Source: Clostridium sp. (GTDB lineage: Bacteria; Bacillota; Clostridia; Clostridiales; Clostridiaceae). Taken from it: a DNA stretch of 41,250 nt. The notes below the pieces were generated by a model. The model did not search any database and was not told the DNA's origin. It saw nothing but the letters and a program-made list of their open reading frames with translations. The stretch covers positions 1 through 41,250 of the forward strand of contig NZ_JAJFUC010000100.1 in assembly GCF_021372645.1 (NCBI RefSeq), given 5' to 3'. This document shows, one piece after another, positions 27,355 through 36,886 of the stretch; within the stretch, counting starts at the first letter, position 1; each line of letters opens with the position of its first letter. The position numbers were made by a program, and so were the translations under genes.

Positions 27355-27362
27355 TTATTTTA

Positions 27363-27731
27363 ATGGAAAATAGTAAATTCTTTAAATCAGTATTAAAAGG
27401 TACTACAGGATCTTTAATTTTTAGCTTTATAGGAATTGCAGTTTTATCTTTATTGATGACTAAATTAGTATTTAGTAAAGGTATTTTTAACATGATATAT
27501 GTAATAATATCTTTATGTAGCTTGAGTCTAGGTGCAATCATAGGAGCAAAGAAAAATGAATCAAAAGGATGGCTTGTAGGATTTGGAGTAGCGATAGGAT
27601 ATTACTTAGTGTTATTTGCATTATCTAGTAGTTTTAGTAGTGAAATAACTTTTGAAATTTTTGATTTAGCTAAACTAGCTATAGCGTTAGCAGTCGGTAC
27701 TCTTGCTGGAATGTTAGGAATAAATTTATAA
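27363..27731 (+). CDS. TIGR04086-type small membrane protein
   Basis: Membrane protein of 122 residues with four predicted helices (about 14-34, 41-60, 70-90, 98-118). The GSLIFSFIGIAVLSLL, SLGAIIGAKKNESKGWLVG and LAVGTLAGMLGINL stretches and the place next to yajC fit the TIGR04086 family, common in clostridia and of unknown function. GGGGGTG is nine bases before the ATG and is part of a hairpin. Confidence 0.75.
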   Translation: MENSKFFKSVLKGTTGSLIFSFIGIAVLSLLMTKLVFSKGIFNMIYVIISLCSLSLGAIIGAKKNESKGWLVGFGVAIGYYLVLFALSSSFSSEITFEIFDLAKLAIALAVGTLAGMLGINL

Positions 27732-28096
27732 GATACTTTACTTCAAATTAACTTTGTCAGGATTAAAATAAGTTGTACGTGTTTAAGGTAAGATAATGTT
27801 TAGTTGAAATTTAAATGGATTTTTAGTTATATCCATGCATAATAAAAAACTTTATTAAGAAATTATAGTGTGTTATAATGAACAATGTGCCAGCATACCA
27901 GCATATAAGTATAATAATATTTAAAATTAAGAATAAATAAACACTTTAAAATAGAGGTTTATTTTCTTAATTTTAAGTATTTTAGTATTTTACATAACAA
28001 TAAAAAAATTGAACAAATTATCATTCGAAATTTTCTTATGGGGAATATACAAAATATTAATTAAGGAAAAGACATAATGTACAGAGGAGGATTAAG
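27732..28096. other. Spacer TIGR04086 gene / secD
   Basis: About 365 bases without a supported gene; neither a cysteine-rich peptide nor a radical SAM gene is seen here. It holds a long hairpin (27923-27974), a TATAAT word near 27875 and the secD ribosome site GAGGAGG. Confidence 0.5.
27923..27974 (+). terminator. Long A/T-rich hairpin before secD
   Basis: AAAATTAAGAA...AATAAAC (27923-27942) pairs with GTTTATT...TTCTTAATTTT (27957-27974), 18 pairs with a two-base bulge. It ends in four T. It could end the yajC transcript or act as a bidirectional terminator. Confidence 0.55.
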
Positions 28097-29362
28097 ATGA
28101 AAAAGAAAAGCAAAAATTCAGCATTATTTATATTAATTATTGCTGTAATTGGATTGTTAGCTTTTGCAGGATTTAAAGGATTTGTCCTAGGAGGATATGA
28201 ATTTAAATCTTTTGATAAAGTAATAACTAGGGGGCTTGATTTACAAGGTGGAGTTTCTGTTCTTATGGAAATTCAAAAAGATACAGTAACACCAGAAGAA
28301 TTACAAAGTGCTAAGGAACATTTATCTTTAAGAGTAAACAAGCTTGGTGTTGCTGAAACAGTTGTTACAACAGAAGGCAACAAGAGAATTAGAGTAGATG
28401 TACCAGGATTAACTAATTCTAAAGAAATAGTAGATAGCTTAGGTAAATCTGGAAACTTGAGTTTTAAAGGACCAGATGGAACAGAAATTTTAACAGGTTC
28501 AGATGTTAAAAAAGCAACAGCTCAAATTAACCAAGAAAAAGGTGGATATGAAATTGGGCTAGAATTTAATGACGAAGGACAAAAGAAGTTTGCAGAAGCT
28601 ACAGGAAAGTATATAGGACAAAAAATTTCTATTTATCTTGATGACGAAATGATACAAGAAGCTACTGTACAAACACAAATAAATGATGGTAGAGCATCAA
28701 TTACTGGAAATAACACATTAGAACAATGTAAAGCTACTGCTGGACTAATCAATGCAGGAGCTCTTCCAATTCCGGTAAAAGCAGTTTCAGTTAGTAATGT
28801 TGGAGCTGAATTAGGTACTACAGCATTTCCGAATTCTGTTAAAGCAGGAATGATAGGAGTAGCATTAATATTCTTATTTATGTTGTTTCACTATAGAGTT
28901 CCAGGTTTAATGGCAAATATAGCTTTAACATTATATATAACACTTACACTTTTGGTGTTTATAGAAGTAGGAGTAACATTAACCCTTCCAGGTATAGCAG
29001 CCTTTTTACTTACCATTGGTGTGGCTGTTGATGCCAATATATTAATTTTTGAAAGAACTAAAGAAGAGTTAAAGAAAGGATTTACTATTAAAGCAGCAGT
29101 TAAAAAAGGAGCAGAAAATGCTTTATCTTCAATAGTAGATTCAAATGTAACAACTTTACTTGCAGCATTGATTTTATATTTTATAGGGTCAGGAACTGTT
29201 AAGGGATTTGCAATCACACTTATGATAGGTATAGTTATAAGCTTATTTACAGGCCTAGTAGTAACTAAATTACTTGTTAATTTAGCAGTTGACTGTGGAG
29301 TGTTAAATAAATTGTCATACTTTGGAATTAACATGAAAAAGGGGGATAAAAAACATGTTTAA
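28097..29362 (+). CDS. secD: Protein translocase subunit SecD
   Basis: Membrane protein of 421 residues that, with SecF, uses the proton-motive force to pull exported proteins through the SecYEG channel. One N-terminal helix (about 9-29), RGLDLQGGVSVLMEI (the DLxGG motif), a periplasmic-type domain (about 50-240), then a block of five helices with TAFPNSVKAGMIGVALIFLFM, FLLTIGVAVDANILIFER and SSIVDSNVTTLLAALILY. This is the compact length usual in clostridia. AGAGGAGG precedes the ATG. It overlaps secF by eight bases, which indicates translational coupling. Confidence 0.97.
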   Translation: MKKKSKNSALFILIIAVIGLLAFAGFKGFVLGGYEFKSFDKVITRGLDLQGGVSVLMEIQKDTVTPEELQSAKEHLSLRVNKLGVAETVVTTEGNKRIRVDVPGLTNSKEIVDSLGKSGNLSFKGPDGTEILTGSDVKKATAQINQEKGGYEIGLEFNDEGQKKFAEATGKYIGQKISIYLDDEMIQEATVQTQINDGRASITGNNTLEQCKATAGLINAGALPIPVKAVSVSNVGAELGTTAFPNSVKAGMIGVALIFLFMLFHYRVPGLMANIALTLYITLTLLVFIEVGVTLTLPGIAAFLLTIGVAVDANILIFERTKEELKKGFTIKAAVKKGAENALSSIVDSNVTTLLAALILYFIGSGTVKGFAITLMIGIVISLFTGLVVTKLLVNLAVDCGVLNKLSYFGINMKKGDKKHV

Positions 29363-30230
29363 GATAATGGAAAAAACAAAGATATGGTTTTCAATTTCCC
29401 TAATCATTATTTTAATTGGAATTGGATTCTTATGTTTTAGAGGATTAAACTTTGGAATAGATTTCAAAGGTGGTACAGAAGTCGCAATTCAATTAAATGA
29501 AAATATTAATAAAGAAGATGTTGACACAATAGTTAAGAATTATGCACCGGATGCTACTACAAATTCATCTGATAATTATCAATATGGAATAAAGTCAGTA
29601 GATCTTAATAGTGATAAAGTAGCATCAATTATGACTGATTTAAAAGACAAGTACCAATTGGATAATAAAGCATTAATTTCACAAAATGAAATAGGCGCAT
29701 CAGTTGGAAAAGAATTGACCAACAATTCAGTTTTAGCATTGCTTGCATCATTTGCAGTAATGCTTATATACATAGCTATAAGATTTGAATTTAAATTTGG
29801 ATTAGCAGCGTTAGCTGCTACATTACATGATATATTAATAACAGTTTGTGTTTATGCAATATTTTATATTCCTGTAAACACGCCGTTTATTGCAGCTATA
29901 TTAACTATAGTAGGTTACTCTATGAATGATACAATAGTAATTTTTGATAGAATAAGAGAAAATTCTAAGAAATTGAGAAGATCAAAATCGATTGAAGTAG
30001 CTGATATAAGCATAACAGAAACATTAGCAAGATCAATATATACATCTTTAGCGACAGTGGTTACAATAGTTGCTATGAATATATTAGTGCCATCAGTTAG
30101 ACAATTTACTATTCCTTTAATAATAGGTATTATAAGTGGTGCATATTCTTCAATATGTATAGCATCTCCAATATGGGTATATTTAAAAGATAGAATTGGA
30201 AACAAAAAAACAAAATTACAAAGAGCTTAA
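29355..30230 (+). CDS. secF: Protein translocase subunit SecF
   Basis: Partner of SecD, 291 residues. First helix about 10-28, GLNFGIDFKGGTEVAIQL (the FKGG motif), a short extracytoplasmic domain, then helices with VGKELTNNSVLALLASFAVML, ILTIVGYSMNDTIVIFDRIRE and TLARSIYTSLATVVTI. The ATG at 29355 follows GGGGGAT inside the end of secD. A strong terminator (30250-30278) closes the yajC-secDF group. Confidence 0.97.
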   Translation: MFKIMEKTKIWFSISLIIILIGIGFLCFRGLNFGIDFKGGTEVAIQLNENINKEDVDTIVKNYAPDATTNSSDNYQYGIKSVDLNSDKVASIMTDLKDKYQLDNKALISQNEIGASVGKELTNNSVLALLASFAVMLIYIAIRFEFKFGLAALAATLHDILITVCVYAIFYIPVNTPFIAAILTIVGYSMNDTIVIFDRIRENSKKLRRSKSIEVADISITETLARSIYTSLATVVTIVAMNILVPSVRQFTIPLIIGIISGAYSSICIASPIWVYLKDRIGNKKTKLQRA

Positions 30231-30249
30231 TTACTGGAAAAACAATAGA

Positions 30250-30278
30250 AAAACCTCCAGCACTAATGGAGGTTTTTT
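30250..30278 (+). terminator. Terminator of secDF
   Basis: AAAACCTCCA (30250-30259) and TGGAGGTTTT (30267-30276) form a perfect 10-bp stem with a seven-base loop, and six T in total end the structure. Confidence 0.92.
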
Positions 30279-30359
30279 CATTTGTTAATAAAATAATTGT
30301 AAAAATGAGTATAATCATTTATAATAAAAGTGTTTTCTAATTTTATGGAGGAATAAGCC

Positions 30360-31211
30360 ATGCGTAAATTCTGGGAAAGTATATATTGTCCGAATTATAT
30401 TACTGGATATAACCCATTTATACTTAAAGGTATGAACAAAGCAATAGAGAGATTAGTTATGGCTGTGAATAATAGACAAAAAATTGTCGTTTATGGTACA
30501 TATAATGTGGATGGAATTTGTGCTGTTTCATCGTTGATTCTTGTTTTAAAATATTTAAATGCTGATGTTGAGTATATAATATATGATAGACAAGAAAATG
30601 ATGCGGAGCTAAACTCAAGAGACATAAAAGATAATGTGGATTTTTTAGGTGCGGAGCTTCTAATAACTTTAGGTGTGGGATTAAAGTCTAAAGAAGAAGT
30701 AAATTTATGCAAGAAATTAGGCATAGATTTAATTGTTCTTGAAAATGAGGAAAGTGATTTTGTGAATGATTATATTTACATTAATCCAAATCAAAAGGGT
30801 TGTCAATATAGGTATAAAAATTTATCTACAAGTGGATTAGCTTTTAAATTAATGCAAGCTATCGCTATTTATTACAATATGAAAAGTATAAATAAGTATT
30901 TAGATTTAATACTTATTGGTATACAGTGGTCGAAGGTATCGACTAAAGGGGAAAATGGAGTCTTAATTAAAGAAGGAAATAAATTCCTGATGAATACTAA
31001 TAATAATGGGTTGAGATCAATAATAGAATTTGAGAATATAGAAGAATTTGATAATGATGGTATAAATAAAATAATACAATTTATAATCCCGCCCATAGGT
31101 GCAGTTGGAATTATGGATAATGCGCGAATTGTTTTAGAGCTTTTAACCACAAATGACAAGGACCGAGCAGATCAAATTATTAAATATTTATATAGTTTAA
31201 AAGAGGAATAA
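30360..31211 (+). CDS. Degenerate RecJ-like DHH protein
   Basis: Protein of 283 residues that aligns with the N-terminal catalytic core of RecJ exonuclease but lacks its metal ligands. Motif I, normally YGDYDVDG, is YGTYNVDG (Thr47, Asn49, Asp51). The Asp strand (TVDCG in RecJ) is TLGVG, and the DHH motif is LENEE at about 127-131. The INPNQKGCQYRYKNLSTSGLAFKL region, which follows DHH in RecJ, is preserved. RecJ proteins have about 560-780 residues; the OB-fold and DHHA1 parts are absent or reduced. Position between secF and apt is the recJ place of many Firmicutes. I infer a pseudo-enzyme or decayed paralogue kept as an intact frame with a good GGAGG site. Confidence 0.75.
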   Translation: MRKFWESIYCPNYITGYNPFILKGMNKAIERLVMAVNNRQKIVVYGTYNVDGICAVSSLILVLKYLNADVEYIIYDRQENDAELNSRDIKDNVDFLGAELLITLGVGLKSKEEVNLCKKLGIDLIVLENEESDFVNDYIYINPNQKGCQYRYKNLSTSGLAFKLMQAIAIYYNMKSINKYLDLILIGIQWSKVSTKGENGVLIKEGNKFLMNTNNNGLRSIIEFENIEEFDNDGINKIIQFIIPPIGAVGIMDNARIVLELLTTNDKDRADQIIKYLYSLKEE

Positions 31212-31319
31212 TTCTTTAAAATATATTTACTATTAAAGCAGCGTTGATTATTTATTTTATTGTTATATGTCTAATCACAAATTTAGGATATATTAAAATA
31301 AATGTATGGAGGAATTAAA

Positions 31320-31838
31320 ATGAATTTAAAAGAAAGAATACGAGTAATCGAAAATTTTCCTAAGGAAGGAATTAGTTTTAAAGATATAACAACATTAATA
31401 TCTGATGGAGAAGCTTTAAAGGAAGCTATTGATCAAATTGTAGAACATCTAAAGGATAAAAAAATTGATGTAATAGTTGGACCAGAGGCAAGAGGATTTA
31501 TTTTTGGTGTTCCTGCAGCATATGCTTTAGGTATAGGATTTATTCCCGTAAGAAAGCCAGGAAAATTACCTGGAGAAACTATTTCAGTTAATTATGGATT
31601 GGAATATGGAGAAGACCAACTTCAAATTCACAAGGATGCTATTAAACCTGGTCAAAGGGTTGCAATTATAGATGATTTATTAGCAACAGGAGGCACTGTA
31701 GAAGGTGTTGCTAAGTTAATAGAACAAGCAGGTGGAGAAGTTGCATTACTAAATTTTGTAATAGAATTAACAGAACTTAATGGGAGAGATAAACTAAAAG
31801 GTTATGATGTATCATCATTAGTTAAATATAATGTTTAA
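31320..31838 (+). CDS. apt: Adenine phosphoribosyltransferase
   Basis: Makes AMP from adenine and PRPP (purine salvage). 172 residues, full length: [34 protein letters not shown], the flexible-loop [20 protein letters not shown] and the PRPP-binding [13 protein letters not shown]. The start is the ATG at 31320 after GGAGG (31308-31312); an in-frame ATG at 31302 lies before the ribosome site. The order apt-relA-dtd is conserved in Firmicutes. Confidence 0.96.
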   Translation: MNLKERIRVIENFPKEGISFKDITTLISDGEALKEAIDQIVEHLKDKKIDVIVGPEARGFIFGVPAAYALGIGFIPVRKPGKLPGETISVNYGLEYGEDQLQIHKDAIKPGQRVAIIDDLLATGGTVEGVAKLIEQAGGEVALLNFVIELTELNGRDKLKGYDVSSLVKYNV

Positions 31839-31972
31839 ATAAAAAATATTTTTCATTTTAGGATAATTCTTTTTTAGATGCTGTATGAAAAACTAAATTT
31901 ATAAAGATAGTATTTCTTTTAAATGCCTTATTGAAAATAATTCTAAAATAATATATAATTATTAGAAAGTCG

Positions 31973-32009
31973 GGCTGGTTATTAAACCAGCCTTTGAATT
32001 TATTTTTTA
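31973..32009 (+). terminator. Hairpin between apt and relA
   Basis: GGCTGGTT (31973-31980), ATTA loop, AACCAGCC (31985-31992), then TTTG and, after five bases, a longer T stretch. It can be the apt terminator or an attenuator for relA. Confidence 0.65.
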
Positions 32010-32039
32010 ACGAATTATTGTAGAAGGAGAGCAATCTTT

Positions 32040-34250
32040 ATGGTTGATAAATTATTGAAGATAATCAATAACAATTGTAATAATGTCGATATTGATATGG
32101 TGGAAAAAGCATATCATTTTGCTAAAGAAGCTCATAAGGAACAAAAGAGAGAATCAGGTGAACCGTATATCATTCATCCAATAGCAGTAGCTGAAATTTT
32201 AGCAGAATTAGGCATGGATACAAATACTATTGTAGCTGGATTACTACATGATATAATAGAAGATACAGATTTTTCTTATGATGAGACAGTTTCACTTTTT
32301 AATGCAGAGATAGCAAATCTTGTGGAAGGTGTTACTAAACTTACTAAACTTGGAGAAATGGAATATAAGACTAAAGAAGAGCAGCAAGCAGATAATGTTA
32401 GAAAAATGTTACTTGCGATGGCAAAGGATATTAGAGTAATAATAATAAAATTAGCAGATAGATTACATAATATGAGAACCCTTAAATTTATGCCAGCTAA
32501 AAAACAAAGAAACAAGGCTAAAGAAACATTAGATATTTATGCTCCTTTAGCTCATAGACTCGGTATGTCTAAAATTAAATGGGAACTTGAAGACTTATGC
32601 TTTAGATATTTGCATGAAAAAGAATATTATGAATTAGTAGATAGCATTGCAGAAAAAAGGGTTGAAAGAGAAGCTTACATAAAAGATATAGTAAGTGAGT
32701 TAAATGAAAATCTTCAGACATCAGGAATAGAATCAGATATTGATGGAAGGCCGAAGCATTTTTATAGTATTTACAAAAAAATGGTCACCAAGAATAAGAG
32801 TATAGAGCAAATATTTGATTTAACAGCTATAAGAGTTCTAGTTAATTCGGTTAAAGATTGCTATGGAGTGCTTGGAATAGTTCATACGATATATAGACCG
32901 ATTCCGGGAAGATTTAAGGATTATATTGCCATGCCTAAGCCTAATATGTATCAATCACTACATACTACTGTAATTGGACCACAAGGAAAAACCTTTGAGA
33001 TTCAAATAAGAACTTTTGAGATGCATAAAACAGCAGAATATGGAATTGCAGCTCATTGGAAGTACAAAGAAGGGGATATAGGAAATCCAGAACAAGATAA
33101 ACAAAAAGATTTAGGAATGAAACTTGTATGGCTTAGAGACATGTTAGAATGGCAAAAAGAAACATCAGATGCAGAAGAATTTATAGAAGGCTTTAAAATA
33201 GATTTATTTTCAGATGAAGTTTTTGTATTTACTCCTAAAGGAGCTGTAATAAATTTATGTAGTAATGCTACACCTATAGATTTCGCTTATAGAATACATA
33301 CAGATGTTGGGAATAAGTGTGTAGGAGCTAAGGTTAATGGTAAAATAGTGCCTCTTGATTATACTCTTAAAACTGGAGAAATCGTTGAGATATTAACTGC
33401 TTCTAATGCAAAAGGTCCTAATATGGATTGGTTAAATATTGCAAAAAGTAATCAATCTAAAAGTAAAATAAAGCTTTGGTTTAAAAAGGCTAAAAAAGAA
33501 GAAAATATAATAAAAGGTAAAGAGATTTTTGAAAAAGAGCTAAAGAAGCAAGGCGTTAATTATGCTGATATTGCTAAAGGTGAAATTTACGACAAATTAA
33601 TGAAACGATATAATATTCATTCAATGGAAGATTTACATGCATTGATTGGTATTGGTGGTTTTTCTGCCTCAAAGCTTATTTCAAGGCTTAAAGAAGATAA
33701 TGGGCTAATAAATAAAGACAAAGAGAGAGAGAACAAAGAAATTTTAAGTAAAGCAATTGAAGAGCAAATTGCAAAATCAGCAAGGCAACCAGAACCTAAT
33801 AGTTATGGAATAACAGTAAAAGGTGAAAGTAATTTAATGGTTAGATTTGCAAAATGTTGTAATCCGGTTCCGGGAGATGACATTTTAGGATATATAACTA
33901 AAGGTAGAGGTGTATCAGTACATAGAAAAGATTGTAGTAATTTACAGAACCTTATAGATACGGATGAAGAGAAGGTTATAGAAGTTAACTGGGGATCATC
34001 GCAAGGCACAGCTTATTTTGCAAAAATTCAAGTTCAAGCAGATGATCGAGATGGCTTGCTTGCAGATATAATGAGTGTTATAACAGAGCTTAAATTGCAA
34101 TTAAGTGCAGTAAATGCAGACTTAGCAAAACAAGGAGTTGCATTAGTTAATGTAAAATTAAAAATTACATCAGTGGATAATCTTAAAGATTTAATGAAAA
34201 GAATTAAGAGATTGAAAGGTGTAGTAGATGTATATAGAGTGAATAGTTAA
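32040..34250 (+). CDS. relA: Bifunctional (p)ppGpp synthetase/hydrolase
   Basis: Long RelA/SpoT homologue of 736 residues controlling the stringent response. The N-terminal HD hydrolase domain keeps its ligands (His46 in IIHPIAV, His70-Asp71 in LLHDIIEDT, then LADRLHNMRTL). The synthetase domain has GRPKHFYSIYKKM, FDLTAIRVLV and MYQSLHTTVIGPQG. Then come TGS (about 385-445: DEVFVFTPKGAVINL, DFAYRIHTDVG), a helical/zinc-finger part (FAKCCNPVPGDDILGYITKGRGVSVHR, split here by position near 600-625) and a C-terminal ACT domain. Both active sites look intact, so it should make and degrade (p)ppGpp. AAGGAGAG precedes the ATG. Confidence 0.96.
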   Translation: MVDKLLKIINNNCNNVDIDMVEKAYHFAKEAHKEQKRESGEPYIIHPIAVAEILAELGMDTNTIVAGLLHDIIEDTDFSYDETVSLFNAEIANLVEGVTKLTKLGEMEYKTKEEQQADNVRKMLLAMAKDIRVIIIKLADRLHNMRTLKFMPAKKQRNKAKETLDIYAPLAHRLGMSKIKWELEDLCFRYLHEKEYYELVDSIAEKRVEREAYIKDIVSELNENLQTSGIESDIDGRPKHFYSIYKKMVTKNKSIEQIFDLTAIRVLVNSVKDCYGVLGIVHTIYRPIPGRFKDYIAMPKPNMYQSLHTTVIGPQGKTFEIQIRTFEMHKTAEYGIAAHWKYKEGDIGNPEQDKQKDLGMKLVWLRDMLEWQKETSDAEEFIEGFKIDLFSDEVFVFTPKGAVINLCSNATPIDFAYRIHTDVGNKCVGAKVNGKIVPLDYTLKTGEIVEILTASNAKGPNMDWLNIAKSNQSKSKIKLWFKKAKKEENIIKGKEIFEKELKKQGVNYADIAKGEIYDKLMKRYNIHSMEDLHALIGIGGFSASKLISRLKEDNGLINKDKERENKEILSKAIEEQIAKSARQPEPNSYGITVKGESNLMVRFAKCCNPVPGDDILGYITKGRGVSVHRKDCSNLQNLIDTDEEKVIEVNWGSSQGTAYFAKIQVQADDRDGLLADIMSVITELKLQLSAVNADLAKQGVALVNVKLKITSVDNLKDLMKRIKRLKGVVDVYRVNS

Positions 34251-34293
34251 ATACATTACATAAATTATTAAAATATAAGAAAGGTGGGATAAC

Positions 34294-34743
34294 ATGAGAG
34301 CAGTAGTGCAAAGAGTGACCTCATCTAGTGTTTCAGTTAATGAAAATATAATTGGGAAAATAGGAATAGGATTTAATGTGCTAATAGGAATATCTAAAGA
34401 CGATACTTTAGAGGATTTAAAGTATATAAAAGATAAGATTATTAATTTGAGGGTATTTCACGACGAAAATGATAAAATGAATTTATCCCTATTAGATATT
34501 AAAGGTGAAATACTCGTTATATCCCAATTTACTTTATATGGAGATTGTAGAAAAGGCAGAAGACCAAACTTTATGGAAGCTCAAGGTGGAATTTATGCAA
34601 ATAAGCTTTATGAAGAATTCTTAGAGATTCTTAAAACATCTAATTTGAAAGTTAAAAGTGGAGAGTTTGGTGCAGATATGAAAGTTCAAATTAATAATGA
34701 TGGTCCAGTTACAATACTATTAGATAGTAAAAAAACTTTTTAA
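34294..34743 (+). CDS. dtd: D-aminoacyl-tRNA deacylase
   Basis: Removes D-amino acids from mischarged tRNA. 149 residues, full length: MRAVVQRVTSSSVSV at the start, the active-site SQFTLYGDCRKGRRPNF, and the cross-subunit GPVTILL near the end (Gly-Pro motif). AAGGTGG precedes the ATG. Followed after 13 bases by the hydrolase gene, whose ribosome site overlaps the dtd stop codon. Confidence 0.96.
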   Translation: MRAVVQRVTSSSVSVNENIIGKIGIGFNVLIGISKDDTLEDLKYIKDKIINLRVFHDENDKMNLSLLDIKGEILVISQFTLYGDCRKGRRPNFMEAQGGIYANKLYEEFLEILKTSNLKVKSGEFGADMKVQINNDGPVTILLDSKKTF

Positions 34744-34756
34744 GGAGGAATTAACT

Positions 34757-35353
34757 TTGATTATAAAAACTATTATAGCAGGAATGTATGAAGAAAATTG
34801 TTATTTACTAATGGATGAAGATACTAAAGAACTTGCAATTATAGATCCAGGTGGAAACGCAAATATATTGGCAGAAGAAATTAGACTTTTAGATGCAAAA
34901 CCTAAATTTATTCTTCTAACACATGGACATATGGATCATGTAGGTGGAGTTATTGAATTGGTTAATAAATTAAATATTCCATTTTATATAAATGAAATAG
35001 AAGAAAAATATATGGAAAATGATAAATATGTATTTGGATCATTGCCTAAGGCATCAGGATATTTAAAAGAAGGAGATACTTTAAATTTAGGTGGTAATGT
35101 AATAAAAGTTATTGAAACACCAGGACATACTGCAGGGGGGATTTGTTTTTTAATAGCCGATAAACTTTTTACAGGAGATACCCTTTTCCAAGGATCTGTT
35201 GGAAGAAGCGATTTCCCAGGTGGAGATGGCATTCAGCTTATTAAGAATATAAAAGAAAAATTACTTCCACTAGGAGATAATATTGAAGTTTATGCAGGGC
35301 ATGGAGGATCATCTACTATTGGTTATGAGAAAAGAATGAATCCATTCTTTTAA
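34757..35353 (+). CDS. Metallo-beta-lactamase fold hydrolase, glyoxalase II-like
   Basis: Zinc hydrolase of 198 residues with all ligand motifs: THGHMDHVGG (His56, His58, Asp60, His61), ETPGHTAGG, FTGDTLFQGSVGR and VYAGHGGSSTIG. Such small proteins next to dtd in Firmicutes are annotated as hydroxyacylglutathione-hydrolase-like; the natural thioester substrate is not known. It starts at TTG 34757, twelve bases after TAAGGAGG, and is surely cotranslated with dtd. Confidence 0.9.
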   Translation: MIIKTIIAGMYEENCYLLMDEDTKELAIIDPGGNANILAEEIRLLDAKPKFILLTHGHMDHVGGVIELVNKLNIPFYINEIEEKYMENDKYVFGSLPKASGYLKEGDTLNLGGNVIKVIETPGHTAGGICFLIADKLFTGDTLFQGSVGRSDFPGGDGIQLIKNIKEKLLPLGDNIEVYAGHGGSSTIGYEKRMNPFF

Positions 35354-35427
35354 TAAGGCACTTGAATAAATATAATTTATTTTAGAATTACAAGTAGAGC
35401 ATAGAGTACATTGATTAAGGAGAAATA

Positions 35428-36855
35428 ATGGACGTTAAAGTTAATTTGAATGATTTAAAGTTTAGATATGAGGTATATCAATTACTTAATGTGTATTTTC
35501 CAATGAAAGAAATTAAATTTTTAGAAAAAGAAGAAGCTGATTATACTTTTTATATTGATAAGGAAGTTTTAAGATTTGAATATAAAGATTATTGCAAAGA
35601 AGAATCTCTAGGAGAAGATATTAAAAATTCTCTTAGAAGGTTTCTTTTTCTATGCTTAAAGGATATAACTAATGATATATATCCTTGGGGAATTTTAATT
35701 GGAATTAGGCCTTCTAAAATAGCATTAAAATTGATTAAAGAAGGAAATACTGAAGAAGAAGTTATAGAAATATTTAAAGAGAGATATTTAGCACATGAAG
35801 ATAAAGCAAGATTATGTATTGATGTGGCAAAAGCTGAAGAAAGAATAGTAAATAAAGATAAAAACAATATTGCTATTTATATTGGAATGGCATTTTGTCC
35901 AACTAAATGCCTTTATTGTTCGTTTACTTCTAATTCTATAAGTGTTTATAAAAAAATGGTGATGCCATATTTAGAAGCATTAATAAAGGAAATACGAAGT
36001 ATAAGTGAGTATGTTAAGGAAAAAAATCTTAACATTGAATCCATATATTTTGGTGGAGGTACTCCAACATCAGTTAATGATAAAGAATTTATGATGGTGA
36101 TGAATGAAATCTATAATAATTTTATTAAAAACAATAATGTTAAGGAATTCACAGTTGAGTGTGGAAGACCAGATACATTAACTAAAAATAAATTGCAAAC
36201 TATGAAAGATTGTAGTGTAGATAGAATAAGTATTAATCCCCAAACTATGAATGATAAAACTTTAAAATTGATAGGAAGAACTCATTCGTCAGAGGATATT
36301 AAAGAAAAGTTTAAAATGGCAAGAGAACTTGGTTTTGATGATATTAATATGGACATAATAATAGGGCTTCCAGGTGAAAATCATGAAGATATGATAAACA
36401 CTAAAAATGAATTGATAAAATTAAAACCAGATAGCATTACAGTACATGGGTTAGCATTAAAAAGAGGATCTAGGATGTATGAAGAGTTTATTCTTAAAAA
36501 GGGAATAAAAATGACATCTCAAGAAGAAATTATAAAAATGTACGAAGAAAGCAAGAATTTAGCAGAAAACTTAGATCTTTTACCATATTATATGTATAGG
36601 CAAAAGAATATGGTTGGAAATTTAGAGAATTTAGGGTATGCTAAAGAAGGTAAAGAATGTATTTATAACATTCAAATGATTGAAGAAAGACAAACAACAA
36701 TTGCATTAGGAGCAGCTGCTGTAAGCAAAGTGATATTTTTAGAAGAAGATAGACTTGAGAGATTTCCTAATTTAAAGGATCTTCACGAGTATGTATCAAG
36801 AATTGATGAAATGATTGAAAGAAAAAAGAAGTTGCTAGATACGTTATATTCGTAA
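35428..36855 (+). CDS. hemZ: Coproporphyrinogen dehydrogenase HemZ
   Basis: Radical SAM protein of 475 residues, HemN/HemZ family, thought to act on coproporphyrinogen III without oxygen. It has an N-terminal extension (about 1-145) with YPWGILIGIRPSKI, then the cluster motif Cys157-x3-Cys161-x2-Cys164 (CPTKCLYC) followed by SFTSNS, SIYFGGGTPTS, TVECGRPDTLT, RISINPQTMND and DINMDIIIGLPGE. The C-terminal part has YYMYRQKNMVGNLENLGYA. In clostridia this gene keeps its place before hisS even where haem synthesis is incomplete, so the exact substrate is uncertain. Confidence 0.92.
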   Translation: MDVKVNLNDLKFRYEVYQLLNVYFPMKEIKFLEKEEADYTFYIDKEVLRFEYKDYCKEESLGEDIKNSLRRFLFLCLKDITNDIYPWGILIGIRPSKIALKLIKEGNTEEEVIEIFKERYLAHEDKARLCIDVAKAEERIVNKDKNNIAIYIGMAFCPTKCLYCSFTSNSISVYKKMVMPYLEALIKEIRSISEYVKEKNLNIESIYFGGGTPTSVNDKEFMMVMNEIYNNFIKNNNVKEFTVECGRPDTLTKNKLQTMKDCSVDRISINPQTMNDKTLKLIGRTHSSEDIKEKFKMARELGFDDINMDIIIGLPGENHEDMINTKNELIKLKPDSITVHGLALKRGSRMYEEFILKKGIKMTSQEEIIKMYEESKNLAENLDLLPYYMYRQKNMVGNLENLGYAKEGKECIYNIQMIEERQTTIALGAAAVSKVIFLEEDRLERFPNLKDLHEYVSRIDEMIERKKKLLDTLYS

Positions 36856-36886
36856 TTGGTGACTGTAGATATTAAGTTATTAGATT

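Noticed and set aside
28891-29334. 147-codon frame antisense to secD
   Set aside because: Shadow frame of membrane-helix coding sequence; no start signals.
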